Below are positions 62,738-64,000 of a stretch of DNA of 64,000 nucleotides, piece after piece; the first letter of the stretch is position 1, and every line of letters starts with the position of its first letter. The notes beneath the pieces are model-generated. The model saw nothing but the letters and a program-made list of their open reading frames with translations, did no database searches and was not told the DNA's origin. The translations under genes and the position numbers were made by a program. This DNA comes from Halomarina oriensis (GTDB lineage: Archaea; Halobacteriota; Halobacteria; Halobacteriales; Haloarculaceae), in NCBI RefSeq assembly GCF_009791395.1, contig NZ_WSZK01000015.1, forward strand, positions 1 to 64,000, given 5' to 3'.

Positions 62738-63070
62738 TCAGCGGTGTATCAGGCCCAGAACCCGACTTCGAACGTCGTCGGCGGAGGCGAACGTCTGATC
62801 GTCCGTCGAAGCGAGGACTTCTCCGAGGGGTTTCACCCCGTCTTGGGTCTCGACTTCGTAGTCGCCGTAGGTCTCGACCAACTCCGTCGTCGTGGTCGGA
62901 TACGCCTGCGTTTCGAGTGCCTCGTCCAGGTCACCAAGTCGCCCTTCTGGGTCGCCAGGCATCGGCTGGTCTTCATCGGCGTAATCACGTACCTTCTCTC
63001 GTCTCCGCTCTGGCTGGCGTCGCTCTTCGTCGTCCGCTCGGCCGTCTCGTTTCTGCTCGCTGTTCGTCAT
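62738..63070 (-). CDS. DUF5789-type small protein (110 aa)
   Basis: Charged N-terminus (KRDGRADDEERRQPERRREK), then LGDLDEALETQAYPTTTTEL, VETYGDYEVETQDGVKPLGE, VLASTDDQTFASADDVRSRV. YPTTTxELxxxYGDxE and GxxxLGEVL are the pattern of the haloarchaeal DUF5789 proteins. Function unknown. Confidence 0.75.
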   Translation of the reverse strand: MTNSEQKRDGRADDEERRQPERRREKVRDYADEDQPMPGDPEGRLGDLDEALETQAYPTTTTELVETYGDYEVETQDGVKPLGEVLASTDDQTFASADDVRSRVLGLIHR

Positions 63071-63268
63071 CTCCTCCTATACGAGAGCCGTTCACATAAC
63101 GGTGCAGGCATCCCTTTGAGCAACTCTCACCCGCCCGATTGACGTTCGCGTGGACTACCTCGGCTCGGCCGCTCGAACAGCGGTACACTCGCGACACAGT
63201 CCGTCGCCAGGCGTCCGCCAGCCAGCATGTATCGTCCGTCCGACCGACGCCCTCGACGACGTGTGCCG

Positions 63269-64000
63269 TCAGTAGAAGTCGGCCAGCCCCGACTGCTGGT
63301 CGCCGCTCTCCTCTCCGTCCGGGTCTTCCGATTCGGTATCGGTCGCGTTCGCGTCGTCGTTCGTCGCTTCGTCCAGTTCCGCCTCGGCGTCCTCGTCGTC
63401 GAACTCACCGCCCGCGAACGCGCCGTCGGAGTGCTCGACGGCCGCCTCCTCGCGTAACTGCTGGGCGTCCTCGACGATGGACTGGACCTTGTTCGTGTCC
63501 TCGCCACTGCCGGTGACGAACGCGACGTGTTTCGCCTCCAGCTCGTAGGCCGCGGCCATCCGCACCGTCAACTCGCGGTTCTTGCAGTGGTGGGTCATCA
63601 CTTCGAGGTACGGCAGCACCTGCTTGCGGGCGCTGGCCATCGACATCCCGCCCGTCTCGGCGATGTGTCGAGCGACGTAGTCGCGTTTGTCCCGCGAGGC
63701 GCGCGAACTGCCGAGTTTGCGCCAGTAGCTCGGTGGGCCGTAGCGTGTCCACCCGCCTTTCTGTCCGGAGCGTGCGGCGGCGACGCCGGCGGTCATGTTG
63801 TCGCTCGCGTAGCGCCAGTAGGAGTAGTTCTGCGTCGCCCGGACCCGACCCAGCCAGCGGTCGGCGTTGGCGAGGAAGCCGTAGGCGTCGGCGAGTTCGG
63901 TGCCGTGGTAGTCTTTCGGGAGGTTGTCCTCGATCCAGTTCACCATGTCGTCGGGCGTCTCGTCGACGTCGTAGGAGAACTTCAGTGCGCCCTCGGCGTC
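63269..64000 (-). CDS. rfcL: Replication factor C large subunit, C-terminal part (cut by window edge)
   Basis: The frame is open to the window end; the stop is at 63269. Sequence EGALKFSYDVDETPDDMVNW and DAYGFLANADRWLGRVRATQ match the collar region of archaeal RFC large subunit. The acidic tail ends in QQSGLADFY, a PIP box that binds the PCNA clamp. The AAA+ ATPase part lies beyond 64000. Clamp loader; cytosolic. Confidence 0.88.
   Translation of the reverse strand, partial: DAEGALKFSYDVDETPDDMVNWIEDNLPKDYHGTELADAYGFLANADRWLGRVRATQNYSYWRYASDNMTAGVAAARSGQKGGWTRYGPPSYWRKLGSSRASRDKRDYVARHIAETGGMSMASARKQVLPYLEVMTHHCKNRELTVRMAAAYELEAKHVAFVTGSGEDTNKVQSIVEDAQQLREEAAVEHSDGAFAGGEFDDEDAEAELDEATNDDANATDTESEDPDGEESGDQQSGLADFY

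Overview
The window is a chromosomal segment of a halophilic archaeon (class Halobacteria). The base composition is GC-rich, the proteins are strongly acidic, the elongator tRNA-Met carries an intron, and many families are haloarchaeal hallmarks: MptA cyclohydrolase, a TrmB regulator, bat-type HTH_10 and DUF7344 regulators, trp genes in a DFEG cluster, and Tat and PGF-CTERM secretion signals. I cannot assign a genus.

About 1.3-15.3 kb is an integrated provirus of roughly 14 kb inserted at the 3' end of tRNA-Ile(GAU). The integration repeat occurs at 1301-1369 and 15271-15340. From the left come a translationally coupled integration operon on the minus strand (zinc ribbon, J-domain protein, tyrosine integrase), two paralogous winged-helix regulators with inverted-repeat operators, an AT-rich cargo gene for a 779-residue PIN-nuclease-like protein, and a second recombinase consisting only of a catalytic domain. 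A minus-strand virion operon follows, with a membrane protein, two probable jelly-roll capsid proteins, a beta-propeller and membrane proteins. Diverging from it is a plus-strand operon ending in an A32-type packaging ATPase, then an AT-rich DUF2971-like cargo gene. Last is a minus-strand early operon (zinc ribbon, SWIM protein, RHH regulator, 40-residue protein) with an array of GTGGTACCAC sites. ATPase plus paired small capsid genes point to a compact relative of the SH1/SNJ1 (sphaerolipovirus-like) lineage. I see no replication initiator.

From 15.3 to 33 kb the chromosome carries an FxsA-like protein, a thioredoxin-fold DUF255 protein, a TrmB regulator, a small membrane-protein locus bounded by two hairpins with the same loop, GTP cyclohydrolase MptA, NAD kinase, an aldo/keto reductase, an S66 peptidase, a frameshifted beta-helix surface protein, a kinase-fold protein and an MscS channel. 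At 29.9-32.9 kb lies a three-gene group: a DUF7504-type protein, a CHAT (caspase-like) protease and a 43-residue membrane peptide.

From 33 to 47.7 kb are the intron-containing tRNA-Met, small membrane and zinc-finger proteins, a membrane-anchored sulfite-oxidase-fold molybdoprotein, a spondin-domain Tat protein, the adenosylcobalamin-dependent ribonucleotide reductase, and trpDFEG, which makes phosphoribosylanthranilate and its isomer from chorismate. Two TGTACA boxes precede trpD. tRNA-Val(GAC) follows.

From 48 to 64 kb are a GH15 glucoamylase/trehalase-like protein, a lycopene-cyclase-domain protein, a four-CBS protein with a possible ribosome-hibernation-like tail, two regulators, malic enzyme, CtaA heme A synthase, a complete polar amino-acid ABC transporter, a zinc alcohol dehydrogenase, and the C-terminal part of the replication factor C large subunit, cut by the window edge.
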